A program made the position numbers and the translations under genes. The notes below the pieces were generated by a model. The model had not been told where the DNA came from. It worked only from the letters and a program-made list of their open reading frames with translations, and ran no database searches. A stretch of 64,000 nt of DNA from CAXMST01 sp963712765 (GTDB lineage Bacteria > Actinomycetota > Thermoleophilia > Solirubrobacterales > 70-9). Position 1 is the stretch's first letter, and the number at the start of each line of letters is the position of its first letter. Positions 16,601 through 25,519 of this stretch are shown one piece after another. Location: the NCBI GenBank assembly GCA_963712765.1, contig CAVQIX010000004.1, forward strand, positions 434,001 to 498,000, read 5' to 3'.

Positions 16601-16608
16601 GCGGCACG

Positions 16609-17715
16609 ATGGGTCGCATCGTCCTCTTCGGGGCCACCGGCTACACCGGCGAGCTCACCGCTCGGGCACTGCTCGCACGCGGAGCCAAGCCGCTGCTCGC
16701 CGGCCGCAACGCCTCATCGCTGAGCATCCTCGCCTCAGATCTCGGCGGGCTCGATACGGCGGTCGCCGAGGTCGGCCGCCCCGAGACCGTCCGCGCTCTG
16801 CTCTCCGAGGGCGACGTGATGCTCTCCACCGTCGGGCCGTTCACGAACTGGGGTGATCCGGCGGTGGAAGCGGCGATCGACGTCGGCGTCCCCTATCTCG
16901 ATTCGACCGGGGAGCCACCCTTCATCCGCCGGGTCTTCGAGCGCTACGGCCCGGACGCGGAGCGGGCAGGGGCTCCGCTGCTGACCGCAATGGGCTACGA
17001 CTGGGTGCCGGGCAATCTCGCCGCCGCGATCGCTCTCACCGAGGCCGAGAAGGCCGCCGAGCCGGCCGACAGGGTCGAGATCGGCTATTTCCTCACTGGA
17101 GGAGGCGGCGGCTTCAGCGGCGGCACGATGGCATCGACGCTCGCCTCTTTGCTCGAGCCCGGATTCGCATACCGCGACGGGCGGCTGATCACCGAGGCGA
17201 ACGGCAAGCGGGTCCGCGCCTGGGAGGTCCGCGGACGCAAACAGCAGGCGATATCGGCCTCCTCCTCCGAGCACTTCTCGATCCCGTCCCAGTTCCCGGC
17301 GGTACGCACCGTCGAGCCCTTCCTCGGCTGGTTCGGCTCCGCCTCACGGGCCGTGCAGGCGAGCTCGTACGCAATCGCGGGAGTCACCCGCCTCCCGTTC
17401 GCCAAGGGTGGCCTGCAGCGGGTTCTCGCCCGCTTCGCGAGGGGGTCGACCGGCGGGCCCGGCGAGGAGGAGCGGGCGGGAAGTGGCTCGCACGTACTTG
17501 CGATCGCTCGCGCCCCCTCCGGCCGGGCGGTCGCAGAGGTCCGGCTGGAGGGCATCAACGCCTACACCTTCACCGCCAGGATCCTCGCGGTCGCCTCGAT
17601 CAAGGCGCTCGCCGGCGAGATCGACACCAGGGGCGCCCTCGGGCCCGCTCAGGCCTTCGGCGTGGAGGGCCTGGAGGCCGCGGTCGCCGAAGCAGGCATC
17701 ACCCGCGTCCTCTGA
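16609..17715 (+). CDS. Saccharopine-dehydrogenase-like NAD(P)-binding protein
   Basis: A 368-residue oxidoreductase of the saccharopine dehydrogenase/trans-acting enoyl reductase family. The Rossmann motif is IVLFGATGYTGELTARAL at residue 4. Further typical segments are DVMLSTVGPFTNWGDPAVEA, YLDSTGEPPFIRRVFERY and the flexible GGGGGFSGGTMASTL loop. Members include mycobacterial lipid reductases, so a role in lipid or polyketide reduction is possible; the substrate is not known. A 145-bp stretch without a recognisable gene follows. Confidence 0.8.
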   Translation: MGRIVLFGATGYTGELTARALLARGAKPLLAGRNASSLSILASDLGGLDTAVAEVGRPETVRALLSEGDVMLSTVGPFTNWGDPAVEAAIDVGVPYLDSTGEPPFIRRVFERYGPDAERAGAPLLTAMGYDWVPGNLAAAIALTEAEKAAEPADRVEIGYFLTGGGGGFSGGTMASTLASLLEPGFAYRDGRLITEANGKRVRAWEVRGRKQQAISASSSEHFSIPSQFPAVRTVEPFLGWFGSASRAVQASSYAIAGVTRLPFAKGGLQRVLARFARGSTGGPGEEERAGSGSHVLAIARAPSGRAVAEVRLEGINAYTFTARILAVASIKALAGEIDTRGALGPAQAFGVEGLEAAVAEAGITRVL

Positions 17716-17860
17716 TCGGCCTCCGTTCGGGGCGCGCTGTCTCGCTCAGCATGTCCTGACCGTGGATGTGACTTCCTTCAGCGAGATCGGTTGGGCGCGG
17801 CACCTGTCGGAAGTCCCGGGCCGCGAGGGTGCAGCGGATGCCGGCGACCGTTACAAGTGA

Positions 17861-18505
17861 GTGATCGCTCCCTGGTTCCCGAAGCCCTGGATGCTGCCGT
17901 TGATGGTGACGGCTCTGATCCTGCCGTCATTCGCGGCGTTCGCCTTCGCCGGCCCGCAGCTCGGCGTCGCAGTCGGGGCGGCCTCGATCGCGGCGATCAT
18001 CGTCATCGCCGGGCGGTCGGTGCACCGCGGCCCGATCGAGGTCGCGGCCGACGACTCCGCTCCGGTGCTGACGCTCGCGCTGGCGCCGATCGACGAGATC
18101 GCGGTCGCCAACCGGATCGCGACCTTCGCCGAGGTCGACTCCGAGGACGGGGCGGCGGCCGAGCGCCAGGTTCTGGTCCTCGCGCCCGCCCAGGTGACGA
18201 CCGTCCAGCGCTGGCTCTCGGATCAGGATCCGGCCCGCCTCGTGGCCCAGGAGCGGCTCGCGGTCTCGATCGCGACCCTGGTCGCCGCCGGCTGCCATGC
18301 CGAAGGCCGCGTCGTCGACGAGAGCCCGGTCCAGGCGATCGAGGACATCGCCGCCCAGCACGGTGCCCGGCGGGTCGTATTCGTCACCAGGCCCGCCGAG
18401 CACGCCGAGGCCTTCGAGGAGGTCCGGCGTCGGCTCGATCGTCCGGTCGAGCGGATCGAGGTCAGCCGCCAGGCAAGCCTGGACGGAGCCGATTCGGGAA
18501 TCTAG
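17861..18505 (+). CDS. Membrane-anchored universal-stress-like protein
   Basis: A 214-residue protein. Two N-terminal membrane helices (MLPLMVTALILPSFAAFAFA and LGVAVGAASIAAIIVIAGRS) are followed by a cytoplasmic alpha/beta domain whose order VLTLALAP, ERLAVSIATLVAAGCHAEGR, AIEDIAAQHGARRVVFVTRP is like a USP-type nucleotide-binding fold. The ATP-binding G-2x-G-9x-G(S/T) motif is not clear, so binding is uncertain. Starts with GTG. Its TAG stop overlaps the clpB stop in a shared CTAG on opposite strands. Function not known. Confidence 0.65.
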   Translation: MIAPWFPKPWMLPLMVTALILPSFAAFAFAGPQLGVAVGAASIAAIIVIAGRSVHRGPIEVAADDSAPVLTLALAPIDEIAVANRIATFAEVDSEDGAAAERQVLVLAPAQVTTVQRWLSDQDPARLVAQERLAVSIATLVAAGCHAEGRVVDESPVQAIEDIAAQHGARRVVFVTRPAEHAEAFEEVRRRLDRPVERIEVSRQASLDGADSGI

Positions 18506-21096
18506 GCGACCGCCGTCAGGGCCGGGACGCGCTCGAAGTTGAGCTCGCCGTCGGAGGCATCGATCGCGACCGTGTCACCCTCGGCGAACTCTCCTTCGAG
18601 GAGCTTCAGCGCGAGCTTGTCGACGAGCCGCTTCTGGATAACCCGCTTCAGCGGCCGTGCGCCGTAGGTCGGGTCGTAGCCGAGGTTGCCGAGCAGCGTC
18701 CGGGCATCCTCGCTGAGCTCGATCGCGATCCCGCGCTCGCTCCGGACCCGGTCGGCCAGCAGCTCGACCTGGAGCTCGACGATCTCGCTGATGTCCTCCC
18801 TGCCGAGCCGGTGGAAGATCACGGTCTCGTCGATCCGGTTGAGGAACTCCGGCTTGAAGGTGCTGGTCAGTACGACATCGATCTTCTCGCGGATCTGCTC
18901 ATCGATCCGCTCGGCCGCGATCTCGGCGGAGCCGACGTTCGAGGTCATGATCATCACCGAGTTCTTGAAGTCCACGGTTCGCCCCTGCCCGTCGGTCAGG
19001 CGCCCCTCGTCCATGATCTGAAGGAGGGTGTTGAAGACGTCCGGGTGCGCCTTCTCGATCTCGTCGAGGAGGATCACCGCGTACGGGCGGCGGCGCACGG
19101 CCTCGGTCAGCTGGCCACCCTCGTCGTAGCCGACGTAGCCGGGAGGGGCACCGATCAGGCGCGAGACCGAGTGCTTCTCCATGTACTCGGACATGTCGAT
19201 GCGGATCATCGCCTGCTCGGAGTCGAACATGAACTCGGCCAGGGCCCTGGCCAGCTCCGTCTTGCCGACGCCGGTCGGCCCGAGGAAGAGGAAGCTGCCG
19301 ATCGGTCGGTTCGGATCGGCGAGCCCCGCCCGCGAGCGTCGTAGGGCGTTGGCAACGGCCTCGACGGCCTCGTCCTGGCCGATCACGCGCTCGTGCAGGC
19401 GCGATTCCATCTGGATCAGCTTCTCGACCTCGCCCTCCATCAGGCGCGAGACCGGGATGCCGGTCCACTTCGCGACGACCTGGGCGACGTCCTCGCCGGT
19501 CACCTCCTCGGTCAGCATCGATCCGCCGTCGGCGTGCAGCTCCTCGAGCCGTGCCTGCTGATCGGCCACTGTGCCCTCGAGCTCGGGGATGCGGCCGTAG
19601 CGCAGCTCGGCGGCCTTCTCGAGGTCGGCGTCGCGCTCGGCTCGCTCGGCGGAGCGATGCGCCTCCTCGAGCTCCGTCTTGGCGCTCTTGATCGCGTCGA
19701 TCGCGGCCTTTTCGGTCTGCCAGCGGGCCTTCATCTCCCCAGCCGACTCCTTCAACTCGGCGAGCTCGGCGTCTAGGGCCTCCAGGCGCGCCTTGCTGGC
19801 GTCGTCGGACTCCTTGCCCAGCGCCTGACGCTCGATCTCGAGCTGCTGGATGCGGCGGTCGACCTCGTCGACCTCGACCGGCGCGGACTCGATCTCCATC
19901 TTCAGTCTGGAAGCGGCCTCGTCGATCAGATCGATCGCCTTGTCGGGGAGGAAGCGGTCGGCGATGTAGCGCTCCGACAGCGTCGCGGCGGCGACGATCG
20001 CGGGGTCGGAGATGCGGACGCCGTGGTGGACCTCGTAGCGCTCCTTCAGCCCACGGAGAATCGCGATCGTGTCGGCCTCCGACGGCTCGCCGACCGTGAC
20101 CGGCTGGAAGCGACGCTCGAGCGCGGCATCCTTCTCGATGTGCTTGCGGTACTCGTCGAGGGTGGTGGCGCCGACAGCCCGCAGCTCGCCGCGGGCCAGC
20201 ATCGGCTTGAGCAGGTTGGCGGCATCGACCGCGCCCTCGGCTGCTCCGGCGCCGACGATCGTATGCAGCTCGTCGATGAAGAGGACGACCTGCCCCCCGG
20301 CCTCCTTGATCTCGGCGAGGACGGCCTTGAGCCGTTCCTCGAACTCGCCACGGAACTTCGATCCTGCAAGCAGCGCGCCGACGTCGAGCGCGATCACCTT
20401 GCGGTCGCGGAGTGACTCCGGAACATCGCCGGCCACGATCCGTTGCGCCAGTCCCTCGACGATCGCGGTCTTGCCGACGCCGGGCTCACCGATCAGGACG
20501 GGGTTGTTCTTGGTTCTGCGGGAGAGCACCTGGATGACGCGGCGGATCTCCTCGTCGCGCCCGATCACGGGATCGAGCTTGCCGGCCTCCGCAGCCGCGG
20601 TCAGGTCCTGGCCGAACTTCTCGAGCGCCTGCATGGTCTCCTCGGGATTCGGTGAGGTGACCTTGTGGGGCCCGCGCACCTCCGAGGTCGCCTTCGCCAG
20701 GGACTCACGGTCGGGGAGCACCGAGTCGAGCCCAGTTGCCCGCTCGGTCAGGGCGAGGAGCAGATGCTCGGTGGAGATGTACTCGTCACCGAGCGCGGCC
20801 ATCTCCTTCTCGGCGCCTTGCAGCACCTTGACGAAGCCCGAGGAGGGGCGGGCCTCGCTCGAATCGTCGCCGCTGAGGGTCGGCATCTCGTCGACCATCT
20901 GCTCGACCCGGGAGCGGATCGAGGCAACGTCGGCCGAGAGCTTGTTGAGGATCGGGACGACCAGGCCCTCCTGCTGGTCGAGAAGCGCCAGCAGAAGGTG
21001 GGCCGGTGTGACCTCGGTGTTCCGGCGCTCGGCGGCCAGCGCCTGCGCGGCGGCCACGGCCTCCTGAGACTTGACTGTGAAACGGTCTGCCTGCAT
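18502..21096 (-). CDS. clpB: ATP-dependent disaggregase ClpB
   Basis: A full-length, 864-residue Hsp100 disaggregase that extracts polypeptides from aggregates with DnaK. In order it has the Clp-N repeat domain (1-150), AAA1 with Walker A GEPGVGKT near residue 205 and Walker B VVLFIDELH, a long coiled-coil M domain around 400-525 (ERQALGKESDDASKARLE), and AAA2 with GPTGVGKTELARALAEFMF and VILLDEIEKAHPDVF. The C-terminal D2-small domain is intact. The ATG at 21096 is about 8 nt below a good promoter, so the message looks leaderless. HspR control is likely. Confidence 0.97.
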   Translation of the reverse strand: MQADRFTVKSQEAVAAAQALAAERRNTEVTPAHLLLALLDQQEGLVVPILNKLSADVASIRSRVEQMVDEMPTLSGDDSSEARPSSGFVKVLQGAEKEMAALGDEYISTEHLLLALTERATGLDSVLPDRESLAKATSEVRGPHKVTSPNPEETMQALEKFGQDLTAAAEAGKLDPVIGRDEEIRRVIQVLSRRTKNNPVLIGEPGVGKTAIVEGLAQRIVAGDVPESLRDRKVIALDVGALLAGSKFRGEFEERLKAVLAEIKEAGGQVVLFIDELHTIVGAGAAEGAVDAANLLKPMLARGELRAVGATTLDEYRKHIEKDAALERRFQPVTVGEPSEADTIAILRGLKERYEVHHGVRISDPAIVAAATLSERYIADRFLPDKAIDLIDEAASRLKMEIESAPVEVDEVDRRIQQLEIERQALGKESDDASKARLEALDAELAELKESAGEMKARWQTEKAAIDAIKSAKTELEEAHRSAERAERDADLEKAAELRYGRIPELEGTVADQQARLEELHADGGSMLTEEVTGEDVAQVVAKWTGIPVSRLMEGEVEKLIQMESRLHERVIGQDEAVEAVANALRRSRAGLADPNRPIGSFLFLGPTGVGKTELARALAEFMFDSEQAMIRIDMSEYMEKHSVSRLIGAPPGYVGYDEGGQLTEAVRRRPYAVILLDEIEKAHPDVFNTLLQIMDEGRLTDGQGRTVDFKNSVMIMTSNVGSAEIAAERIDEQIREKIDVVLTSTFKPEFLNRIDETVIFHRLGREDISEIVELQVELLADRVRSERGIAIELSEDARTLLGNLGYDPTYGARPLKRVIQKRLVDKLALKLLEGEFAEGDTVAIDASDGELNFERVPALTAVA

Positions 21097-21104
21097 CTGA
21101 GGGC

Positions 21105-21133
21105 AGTCTAGAGGGTTGCCGTCGCTTAGTCAA
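21105..21133 (-). promoter_or_regulatory. clpB promoter (TTGACT-17-TAGACT)
   Basis: On the minus strand, TTGACT (21128-21133) and TAGACT (21105-21110) are 17 bp apart, an almost consensus housekeeping promoter. The expected start is at about 21097, next to the clpB ATG. The candidate HspR operator at 21125-21143 covers the -35 element. Confidence 0.7.
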
Positions 21134-21143
21134 GAAATCTAAG
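21125..21143. promoter_or_regulatory. Candidate HspR operator at clpB (CTTAG-N9-CTAAG)
   Basis: A 19-bp inverted repeat, CTTAG then 9 bp then CTAAG, overlaps the -35 box. On the minus strand its core reads TTAGATTTCTTGACTAA, which resembles the inverted repeat at dnaK (TCAGATTTTCAACCTGA). It is not the classic CTTGAGT-N7-ACTCAAG HAIR element. Confidence 0.5.
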
Positions 21144-21176
21144 CTAGAGCGACTCAGATCAATCCCATCCGGCTGC

Positions 21177-21362
21177 GCTCGCGGAACGACCCTGATCGTC
21201 GATGCGACCCTCGAGGAGCACCCGGTCCACGACGGCGACGCCACCAGGTCGACCGTCCAGCAGCCGGATCCGAGCTTCGGAACCGGGGGTTCGGCAGGGT
21301 TCGCCGAACCAGAGGAAATCGTGGAGACCGTGATGCTCTCGATCGCGATCCAGGAAGGCTGA
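21177..21362 (+). other. Start-less open frame between clpB and the MscS gene
   Basis: The 246-bp intergenic space holds a frame reading TLIVDATLEEHPVHDGDATR and ending VETVMLSIAIQEG at a TGA (21360-21362). Its composition is protein-like, but there is no ATG, GTG or TTG start. It may be a decayed gene end or simple GC-rich noise; no family is recognised. Confidence 0.2.
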
Positions 21363-21389
21363 TCGCCGGCAGACGCCCGATGCTCAAAA

Positions 21390-22403
21390 ATGGGCCGAGT
21401 GAGCAGCGACGACCTACCACCACCTCCCGATCCGGAACAGCGGCGCGTGCCACTACGCCCGGCGCAGTTGAAACAGCGGACCGCCCGTGCCTTCGATACC
21501 CGCACCGAGCGTTGGCAGGAGGCTGGGTTGAGCGCGGAGATCAGGGAGGCCGAGGCGCGTAGGGCGTTGGCCGAGGGCTTCCTCCTGCTCCTCCTGCTCG
21601 CGGCGGTGCTGGTCGTCTTCGCCTATCGCACCGATCTCTTCCCGGGTGCCGGCAAGCCGGTCCGGTACGTGACCGCGGCGCTGCTGGTCCTGATCGGGTG
21701 GGGCCTGGCGCGCGCAGTCGCAAAGGGGATCGCACCCGCCCTGATCAAGCGGATGGACCCCGCCACCGCCGGTTCGGTGGGCTTCCTCGTGCGGCTGCTG
21801 ACGATCTTCGTCGTCGTGCTCGCCTCGCTCAGCATCGCCGGCGTCAAGCCGGAGACGCTCGCGGTCGGCGGTGCGTTCACCGCGGTGGTCCTCGGGCTCG
21901 CCGCCCAGCAGACGCTCGGCAACGTGATCGCCGGCGCCACCCTGCTCGGCGCCCGGCCCTTCCGCGTTGCCGATCGCGTCCGGGTGCAGGGCGCGGGGAT
22001 CAATGTCGAGGGCACGGTCGCCTCCCTCGGGCTCTTCTACACGGTCCTGATCAGCGGCGCCGACCGGATCCTGATCCCGAACAGCGTTCTGATGAGCGTC
22101 GCGGTGATGCCCCTGAAGGAGCCGGATGCGGTCGAGGTTCGCGCTCGGTTCGACTCGAGCGCGATCACGCCGGCAAAGATCCAGTCGGCCCTCGAGGAGG
22201 GGATCTCGGTTCCGTTGATCCGCCCGCCGGAAATCGCTCTCGACGAGATAGAGGTCGACGGGGAATCGAGCTTTCAGATCATCGCCACGCCCGAACAGAG
22301 CTCGGACGGTGCCCGGCTCGCTGCCGATCTGCTTGCAGCGATCGCTCGCTTGGGGGGCGAGGGCGATACGGATCCCTACGGAGAGCCCGGTGTCGGCCGC
22401 TAG
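21390..22403 (+). CDS. Small-conductance mechanosensitive channel, MscS family
   Basis: A 337-residue inner-membrane channel of the MscS superfamily. An N-terminal soluble stretch of about 60 residues precedes helices EGFLLLLLLAAVLVVFAYR, VTAALLVLIGWGLARAV, VRLLTIFVVVLASLSIAGV and the pore helix GGAFTAVVLGLAAQQTLGNV. The beta domain follows (FRVADRVRV, LISGADRILIPNSVLM). The C-terminal cytoplasmic part is short. It would release osmolytes under hypo-osmotic stress. It overlaps the following WcbI-like gene by 14 bp. Confidence 0.85.
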   Translation: MGRVSSDDLPPPPDPEQRRVPLRPAQLKQRTARAFDTRTERWQEAGLSAEIREAEARRALAEGFLLLLLLAAVLVVFAYRTDLFPGAGKPVRYVTAALLVLIGWGLARAVAKGIAPALIKRMDPATAGSVGFLVRLLTIFVVVLASLSIAGVKPETLAVGGAFTAVVLGLAAQQTLGNVIAGATLLGARPFRVADRVRVQGAGINVEGTVASLGLFYTVLISGADRILIPNSVLMSVAVMPLKEPDAVEVRARFDSSAITPAKIQSALEEGISVPLIRPPEIALDEIEVDGESSFQIIATPEQSSDGARLAADLLAAIARLGGEGDTDPYGEPGVGR

Positions 22404-23232
22404 CGGCGGCAGGCGCCGCCGCCTCCGGCGCCACGTAGTCATCTTCGGTAGCTGCCAGGGGGCGGCGCTGGCGAGGCTCTTGCGCCTCAGCCTCCCGCGC
22501 TGGAGGTACCGGCTCTTCCACTTCTGGAACAACCCCGGGGGGATCGCCGGAGTCCGCCCCGCGGAGGAGATCCTCGAGATGCTCGCGACCGCCGACTACG
22601 CGATCTACCAGCCGCTCAGTCCCGAGCGCGGGGAGCTGTCGGCCGACGCGATCGCCGACGCGATCGCCGACGCGCCCGAGGTCGTGACCTTCCCGCGGAT
22701 CCTCAACGACGGCTTCGCCAGCCTCTCGCGAGCGAGCGAGGAAGCCGAGGAGGCGATACTCGGGCAGCGCTACGTCTTCCGCTTGCTCGAGGACGGTCAC
22801 TCACGGCGGTCGGTCCTGGAGCGCTTTCGCGACGGCGAGATCGAGTTCGAGCAGCGGAGTAGATTCGACCTCTCGCTCGAACGCCTCTCCCAGCAAGAGC
22901 AGTCGCGTGGAGTCATGGCTCCGATCTCGGACTTCATCGCCGCCGAGCATCGACGCCGGCGGCTGTTTCTGACCCACAACCACCCGACGACCTGGCTGCT
23001 GGCCGAGCTCTGCGCTCGAATCCGCGAACTGAGCGGGCTTCCGATCGACGTCGAGTCCCTGCGCGCGAGCGGCAAGGAGAATCTCGCGGGTCTACCCGAG
23101 CGGGACGTCGCGCTGACCCCATACGACGTCGCGGCGCTCGGCTACGAGTTCGGGCCGAACCGCGATTGGCTGGCGGTGGGGGAGACCCTGATCGGCGAGA
23201 TCGCCGCGGCGAGGGGGCCGGCGCCCGCCTAA
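22390..23232 (+). CDS. WcbI-family polysaccharide biosynthesis protein
   Basis: A 280-residue protein of the WcbI family (putative acetyltransferase of capsule biosynthesis). VVIFGSCQGAALARLLRLSL is the N-terminal Gly-Ser-Cys motif region, HFWNNPGGI and the acidic DYAIYQPLSPERGEL region follow, and FLTHNHPTTWLLAEL is near the C-terminus. The family binds CoA-like ligands and acts on capsular glycans. A GTG at 22390 inside the MscS gene gives a sensible N-terminus (VSAASGGRRRRLRRH) and suggests coupling. Longer upstream reading is MscS antisense-frame noise. Confidence 0.75.
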   Translation: MSAASGGRRRRLRRHVVIFGSCQGAALARLLRLSLPRWRYRLFHFWNNPGGIAGVRPAEEILEMLATADYAIYQPLSPERGELSADAIADAIADAPEVVTFPRILNDGFASLSRASEEAEEAILGQRYVFRLLEDGHSRRSVLERFRDGEIEFEQRSRFDLSLERLSQQEQSRGVMAPISDFIAAEHRRRRLFLTHNHPTTWLLAELCARIRELSGLPIDVESLRASGKENLAGLPERDVALTPYDVAALGYEFGPNRDWLAVGETLIGEIAAARGPAPA

Positions 23233-23256
23233 TCCCGTCTGCCGGCCGGATCGGTC

Positions 23257-23655
23257 TCAGAGACGCCGGAGGATGAGGACACCGACGACGGCGGCGCCGG
23301 CGCCGAGCGGCGCGTTCATCGCCGCGGTCCGATCGATTCCATCTCGCTTCACCAGGGCCGAGCCGAACGCGATCGCGTCCCCGGCGTCGACCAGCGCGCC
23401 CAGTGCAACCGCCTCGCGAAGCCGATCGCGGTCTGAGGCGACCAGCAGCGCGTGCAGCCCGAGGGCGATGTCCCTGCCTCCAGCCAGCTTCGAGAGTGCG
23501 ACGGTCGCCGCGTCGGGGTCGCCGAAGCCGAGACCGGCCAGCGCCCTGCGTGTCGCTGCGAAGGTCGCGATCCCGATCCCGATTCGGATACCGGCGATGC
23601 CGAGGGCGGCCCCCCGCGCGAGCGGGTCCGGAGATCGGGTCACAACAGAAGCCAC
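23257..23655 (-). CDS. Small membrane protein, DUF4267-like
   Basis: A 132-residue hydrophobic protein with about four weak helices, ending GAGAAVVGVLILRRL. Signature-like patterns are GIRIGIGIATFAATRRAL, the ALSKLAGGRDIALGLHALLV region and LVDAGDAIAFGSAL. DUF4267-type proteins have unknown function. It is convergent with the WcbI-like gene and separated from hspR by the relic described at 23706-23871. Confidence 0.6.
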   Translation of the reverse strand: MASVVTRSPDPLARGAALGIAGIRIGIGIATFAATRRALAGLGFGDPDAATVALSKLAGGRDIALGLHALLVASDRDRLREAVALGALVDAGDAIAFGSALVKRDGIDRTAAMNAPLGAGAAVVGVLILRRL

Positions 23656-23705
23656 TACAGATCAGCCTATCGGGCGGAGCTCGGCGCCCGCGGGGCCCCT
23701 CGGCG

Positions 23706-23871
23706 ATGATCGCCGTCTCCGACAACGCCGCAGCCGACGCCGTCCACGGCCGGGTCGGCGACCGACGACCGGGCAACGCGAGCGATTGCCGTGCTGACCG
23801 GCGGTGATGGCTCGGTGAGCGTCGGCATCGCCAGCGTCGAGGGCGCTGCCGAGCGGCTACTCCGGCGTTGA
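23706..23871 (+). pseudogene. Relic of a class A beta-lactamase-like serine hydrolase
   Basis: Two short reading frames survive. The first reads MIAVSDNAAADAVHGRVGD, including the SDN triad that marks the second active-site motif of class A beta-lactamase-type serine hydrolases. The second, in another frame, reads RAIAVLTGGDGSVSV and ends GAAERLLRR at a TGA at 23869-23871, similar to the last strand and helix of such enzymes. The active-site SxxK region and most of the middle are missing, so this is a deleted, frameshifted remnant. It overlaps the 3' end of hspR by about 15 bp. Confidence 0.4.
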
Positions 23872-24366
23872 GCGCCGCGTCCGCCCCACCCGCACGCTGA
23901 TCCTGCGACCGCCCCGGCCGTCACCTCTGGGGCGGGGAGGCTCGAGCTTGTCGGACTCGTACTGGCCGTACGGCACCAGCTCGGCTCCGAGCGAGCGCCG
24001 CACCTTGTCGATCTCGAGGCTCATCTGCTGTTCCATCTCGGCCTCGCGCTCCCGCATCTGGCGGAGCTCGCGGCGTGTCTTGTCGAGCTTCTCCTCGAGC
24101 TCGAGCACGCTCTCCACCCCGGCCAGGTTCAGTCCCCGCTCAGCGGTCATCTCCTGGATCCGGCGCAGACGGTCGACGTCCTGCTGCGAGTAGAGGCGGG
24201 TGTTCTTGGGCGAGCGCTTGGGGGTGATCAGCCCGCGGCTCTCATACATCCGCAAAGTCTGGGGGTGCATGTCCGCGAGCTCGGCCGCGACCGAGATCAT
24301 GAACACGCCCCGGGCGGGATCGAGGTCGCTCGAGATCCGGGTGACGCGGGTACGTCGCATGCTCAT
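23857..24366 (-). CDS. hspR: Heat-shock repressor HspR (MerR family)
   Basis: A 169-residue MerR-type regulator. The N-terminal winged helix contains FMISVAAELADMHPQTLRMY, then ESRGLITPKRSPKNTRLYS, the MerR DNA-binding core. A coiled coil (LELEEKLDKTRRELRQMRER) mediates dimerisation, and a basic tail follows. HspR represses dnaK and often clpB in actinobacteria, with DnaK as co-repressor. Its ATG overlaps the dnaJ stop (ATGA at 24363-24366), giving the classic dnaK-grpE-dnaJ-hspR operon. Candidate operators lie at 21125 and 28180. Confidence 0.93.
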   Translation of the reverse strand: MSMRRTRVTRISSDLDPARGVFMISVAAELADMHPQTLRMYESRGLITPKRSPKNTRLYSQQDVDRLRRIQEMTAERGLNLAGVESVLELEEKLDKTRRELRQMREREAEMEQQMSLEIDKVRRSLGAELVPYGQYESDKLEPPRPRGDGRGGRRISVRVGRTRRSTPE

Positions 24367-25502
24367 CGAGCACCTACCTTGCCCGAGGCATCGGACCGAT
24401 CGGCCTCCGAGCGGAGGCGGGCCTGGCGAAGGATCCGCTCGCGGGGATCGTGGCCGTCCAGCGTCTTCGAGAAGCTCTCGAGCGCGCGCTTCTGTTCGCT
24501 GGTGAGATCGGTCGGGATGTCGATCTTCATCCGGTAGCGGATCTCACCGCGGTCGCGCGAGTTCGGTTTCGGCGGGCCCTCGCCGCGGAGGCGCTGGACG
24601 CTGCCGTCGCGGGTGCCCGCTGGGATCCGGATCCGCTTCGTGCCGCGCAGGGTCGGCACCTCGATGTTGCCTCCGCCGATCGCCTCGGCGATCGTGATCG
24701 GCACCTCGACCTCGAGGCCACCGTCGTCGCGGCGGGTGAACACCGGCGAGGGCGCGACCCTGGTGGTCACGAACAGATCGCCGGAGGCGCCGCCCAGGGG
24801 ACCGTCCTCGCCCTTGCCGGCGAGGCGGATCCGGGTCCCTTCGCGGACGCCGGCGGGGACGTTGACGCGATATCGCTTGCGCTGGCGGGTCACGCCCGCA
24901 CCGGCGCAGTCCTTGCAGGGATCCTCGACGATCTCGCCGCGTCCGCCGCAGCGGGGGCAGGGTTGGGCGATCGAGAAGAAGCCCTGGCTCTCGACGTCCT
25001 GACCGCGCCCCTCGCAGGTCGGGCAGATCTCCGGGCTGGTTCCCGGGGTGGCTCCACTGCCGCCGCAGGTGGTGCAGCGGGCCTGTTTGGGAACGGTGAC
25101 GGCGACCTGCGCCCCGTCCATCGCCTGCTCGAAGGAGAGCCTGACCTCGGTCTCGAGGTCCCGGCCCCGCGGGGCCTCCGGGCCGCCGCCGCCGCGGCCG
25201 AAGAGGGAGGAGAAGATGTCGCCGATGTCGCCGACCCCGAATCCGCCCGGCGCGCCCCCCGGTCCACCCGGGCCCCGTCCGAAGCCCCCGAACATCCCGC
25301 CGGCGTCGTACTGGCTCCGCTTCTCGGGGTCTTTGAGCGTGTCGTAGGCGGACTGAACCTCCTTGAAGCGATCCTCGGAGCTGGGGTCGTCGGGGTTGCG
25401 ATCGGGGTGGTACTCGGCGGCGAGCTTGCGGTAGGCACGCTTGAGCTCCTCGTCAGAGGCCTTCTTCGAGACTCCGAGGACTTCGTAGAGGTCGCGCGCC
25501 AT
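24363..25502 (-). CDS. dnaJ: Chaperone protein DnaJ
   Basis: A 379-residue type I Hsp40. The J domain with HPD (AAEYHPDRNPDD) occupies residues 1-70, followed by a Gly/Phe-rich linker (GGMFGGFGRGPGGPGGAPGG), four zinc-binding CxxCxGxG-type repeats (CTTCGGSG, CPTCEGRG, CPRCGGRG, CKDCAGAG) and the C-terminal substrate-binding domains. It stimulates DnaK ATPase and delivers clients. Follows grpE by 17 nt and overlaps hspR. Confidence 0.97.
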   Translation of the reverse strand: MARDLYEVLGVSKKASDEELKRAYRKLAAEYHPDRNPDDPSSEDRFKEVQSAYDTLKDPEKRSQYDAGGMFGGFGRGPGGPGGAPGGFGVGDIGDIFSSLFGRGGGGPEAPRGRDLETEVRLSFEQAMDGAQVAVTVPKQARCTTCGGSGATPGTSPEICPTCEGRGQDVESQGFFSIAQPCPRCGGRGEIVEDPCKDCAGAGVTRQRKRYRVNVPAGVREGTRIRLAGKGEDGPLGGASGDLFVTTRVAPSPVFTRRDDGGLEVEVPITIAEAIGGGNIEVPTLRGTKRIRIPAGTRDGSVQRLRGEGPPKPNSRDRGEIRYRMKIDIPTDLTSEQKRALESFSKTLDGHDPRERILRQARLRSEADRSDASGKVGAR

Positions 25503-25519
25503 CGCTCAGGTGCTCCCGG

